Positions 62,454 through 64,000 of a stretch of DNA of 64,000 nucleotides are shown here, piece by piece; within the stretch, counting starts at the first letter, position 1, and every line of letters begins with the position of its first letter. Made by a program: the position numbers and the translations under genes. The notes below the pieces were generated by a model. It searched no databases. It saw only the letters and a program-made list of their open reading frames with translations, and was not told where the DNA came from. Origin of the DNA: VXNJ01 sp009840625 (GTDB lineage: Bacteria; Chloroflexota; UBA11872; VXNJ01); NCBI GenBank assembly GCA_965207915.1, contig OZ242304.1, positions 930,001 to 994,000 on the forward strand. Reading direction: 5' to 3'.

Positions 62454-63356
62454 TCAGTCCCAATGCCGGGGCAGGATCGGTGGTCCCGAACCTAGCTGGT
62501 CGGCGATCCAGCCATCGATCGCCACTCCGTCAAGGTAGTTCGAATCGGCCGACTGGTAGCTGCTCGCCGGGCCCGCAATCGCCGCGATCAGCGGTGCCAG
62601 GGCGCTTTCGTCGCGATCCGAGCTGGCCGGTCCGGACACGATCAGGGCCGGTGCCGACACCTGCGGGGCGAATCGCATTAGATCGAAATTGGCCAGGGTC
62701 GTCTCAACGCTGGCGCGGCGGCCCGGGAAGCGCCGCAGGTAGTCGTTGTACTCCTCAAGCGGATAGGCGCGGGTCCGAGCGGATCGCCCGAGGGGATCGA
62801 AGAACAACTCGGGGCTGCAGACCAGGCAGCTGGACAGTCCGGCCAGCGCCACGGACTGCAGGGCCAGATCGTTCCCGACCGTCACCAACCGGTCGGGGTC
62901 GACTTCGGGCCGCCCGGACAGGAACTGGAGCCCGCGCACGGCGTCGGCCACCACATCGCGGAAGAGGTAACGTTCGGGGCTCTCGATCCCGCGGGTCAGC
63001 AGGCCGGGAAACATCACCGCGAGCGGGCTGTCGGCGGTGCGCTGGCCGCGGTGGGCCAGCGAAAAAGTCACGAAGCGCGACCGCACCTCGTTGGCCGTGC
63101 CCTGGGGAATGATCTCCTGGACGCTGCCGTAGGGAGGGGTCCAGTAGATCGTGGGAAAGGGGCCCTCGCCCCTGGGGACGCTCAGGTAACCGAACAGTCG
63201 GTAGGGCCCGACGCCGGTCAGCCGGACCCCGAAGAGGCGCGCGAATTCGGTTTCGCGCAACGGGATTTCAAACGATTCCGGCGCGGCCGGAGTTTCGGCA
63301 AGCCGGTCCATAACCGAGTCCCAGTAGTGCTCGAACCCTACGGCGGGTCCGGTCAT
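62454..63356 (-). CDS. CE7/acetyl-xylan-esterase-like protein, nucleophile motif lost
   Basis: 300 residues with the overall CE7 (AXE1) pattern: PFPTIYWTPPYGS, GLLTRGIESPERYLFRDVVADAVRGLQFL and RPEVDPDRLVTVG. At the nucleophile elbow, where the neighbour has GSSQGG, this copy reads GNDLALQS, so the catalytic Ser is absent. The expected C-terminal Asp and His segments are also unrecognisable. The frame is intact, so it is probably an expressed pseudoenzyme rather than a pseudogene. Its ATG overlaps the stop of the intact neighbour (ATGA). Confidence 0.8.
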   Translation of the reverse strand: MTGPAVGFEHYWDSVMDRLAETPAAPESFEIPLRETEFARLFGVRLTGVGPYRLFGYLSVPRGEGPFPTIYWTPPYGSVQEIIPQGTANEVRSRFVTFSLAHRGQRTADSPLAVMFPGLLTRGIESPERYLFRDVVADAVRGLQFLSGRPEVDPDRLVTVGNDLALQSVALAGLSSCLVCSPELFFDPLGRSARTRAYPLEEYNDYLRRFPGRRASVETTLANFDLMRFAPQVSAPALIVSGPASSDRDESALAPLIAAIAGPASSYQSADSNYLDGVAIDGWIADQLGSGPPILPRHWD

Positions 63357-64000
63357 CGCCGAGCTTCCGGTTCGAGGCGCTCGGCCAGGAATTGGGCCGC
63401 AATCTGATCGTGTTCGTGACGGCCGGCGCTGTGGCCCTGATCGGGGTAGGCGTAAAGCCGTTTGTCGGAAGCGGCGATGTCGCGAAAGACCGCATAGCCG
63501 GTCTCGGGCGGGCAGACGTTGTCGCGGAGCCCGATATTCATGATCAACGGGCAGGTGATCGACGGCGCAAAGTTCAGGCAGTCAAAGTAGGCGAGCGTCC
63601 GCTCGACCCGCCGCCGGCGCTGCGGATACAGCCGCAGGTAGTCGGAAATCTCCCGGTACGGATAGCTGCTGGTCAGTTCGGTCGCGTCAAGCATGCCGAC
63701 CAGGAACGGGGCCCCTACCGAGGCGGCCCGGACCTGGGGCCGGCGGGCCGCGGTGCAAAGCGCGAGCGCCCCGCCCTGGCTGGACCCGGCAACGCCCAGC
63801 CGCCCTTCATCCACTTCCGGCCGGGCGCTGAGGAAATCGATGCCGCGCCAGGCGTCGACGTAAAAGCCGCGGTACGAATAGGTGTTGCGGTCGACTATTC
63901 CATGGGTAAGCAGGCCCGGATATCCGGGGTCGAACTGGGACCGCGCGCGGAGCTTGCCGCGCGGGGCAACGGCCAGCGCCGCGTAACCAAGACGCGCCCA
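63353..64000 (-). CDS. CE7-family acetyl xylan esterase / cephalosporin-C deacetylase-like (5' end off right edge)
   Basis: About 215 C-terminal residues are visible; the gene continues past the window. An intact alpha/beta-hydrolase set is present: YPGLLTHGIVDRNTYSYRGFYVDAWRGIDFL, nucleophile elbow GSSQGGALAL, Asp in IGLRDNVCPPET and His in YPDQGHSAGRHEH. CE7 enzymes deacetylate xylo-oligosaccharides and other small esters. Upstream partner of the degenerate copy, with which it overlaps by 4 nt. Confidence 0.88.
   Translation of the reverse strand, partial: WARLGYAALAVAPRGKLRARSQFDPGYPGLLTHGIVDRNTYSYRGFYVDAWRGIDFLSARPEVDEGRLGVAGSSQGGALALCTAARRPQVRAASVGAPFLVGMLDATELTSSYPYREISDYLRLYPQRRRRVERTLAYFDCLNFAPSITCPLIMNIGLRDNVCPPETGYAVFRDIAASDKRLYAYPDQGHSAGRHEHDQIAAQFLAERLEPEARR

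Noticed and set aside
62454..63356. Calling the degenerate CE7 copy a pseudogene
   Set aside because: The reading frame is full length and coupled to its neighbour with no stop or frameshift; only the catalytic residues are lost.

Overview
This is a GC-rich bacterial chromosome segment. It is packed with short operons on both strands, and many neighbouring genes overlap by 1 to 8 nt at NTGA or TGATG junctions. Gene content (caa3-type cytochrome oxidase with a subunit II-cytochrome c fusion, split glycolate oxidase, MoxR/DUF58/BatA/VWA operon, tandem YdjC deacetylases, ArsM, GH10 and CE7 enzymes) would suit a Chloroflexota-like heterotroph. That placement is an inference; no rRNA, tRNA or other phylogenetic marker RNA was seen. 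GTG and TTG starts are common, and several genes can only be read complete if they start at CTG or possibly ATC.

Layout. 1-3668: 5' part of an apparently double-length uvrA (minus), running off the left edge. 3669-7107: small zinc-ribbon genes, a MoaD/ThiS-like protein, ftsY and a zinc-ribbon/LysM/discoidin-like membrane protein. 7108-13175: glycolate oxidase glcF-glcE (minus) and LON-domain gene-glcD (plus), separated by a mazEF-type toxin-antitoxin pair. 13124-14789: a MobA-like nucleotidyltransferase and a Gfo/Idh/MocA oxidoreductase (minus). 14989-17769: three tandem YdjC/ChbG-family deacetylase genes, two of which share a nearly identical 233-bp block. 17789-19767: an apparently intact IS1182-like element. 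20223-21611: otsA. 21897-29823: a plus-strand run fmdB-like, dtd, hisZ-like, hisG, hisD, hisB, nadK, recN. 29891-31240: sulfatase. 31287-40448: a MoxR/DUF58/BatA/VWA membrane-stress type operon joined to a CCA/poly(A) polymerase-family gene. 40506-42082: pyrE-ddl (minus). 42252-46276: cytochrome c oxidase operon. 46372-49549: two paralogous SDR enzymes, an Rrf2 regulator and a zinc alcohol dehydrogenase. 49920-53141: a B12-type radical SAM protein and mnmE. 53173-58469 (minus): arsM, a GH10 lipoprotein, an O-antigen-ligase-like protein, a sugar isomerase/epimerase-fold protein and a tiny membrane protein. 58479-59888: nhaA (minus). 60050-60946: lipA (plus). 60963-62333: an XRE regulator with a conserved uncharacterised partner. 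62454-64000: two tandem CE7-type esterases, the downstream one lacking its nucleophile serine; the upstream one is cut by the right edge.

The coherent functional blocks are glycolate oxidation (GlcDEF), histidine biosynthesis, aerobic respiration, tRNA modification and carbohydrate use (GH10 xylanase, CE7 esterases, YdjC deacetylases, TIM-barrel sugar enzyme, Gfo/Idh oxidoreductase). No CRISPR array, prophage or rRNA operon was recognised. The observations I rate highest are the tandem UvrA with a CTG start, the wider CTG/ATC start pattern, the gene-conversion block in the deacetylase trio, the HisZ-like protein beside a long-form HisG, the MoaD-like protein whose Gly-Gly is followed by two residues, and the degenerate CE7 copy.
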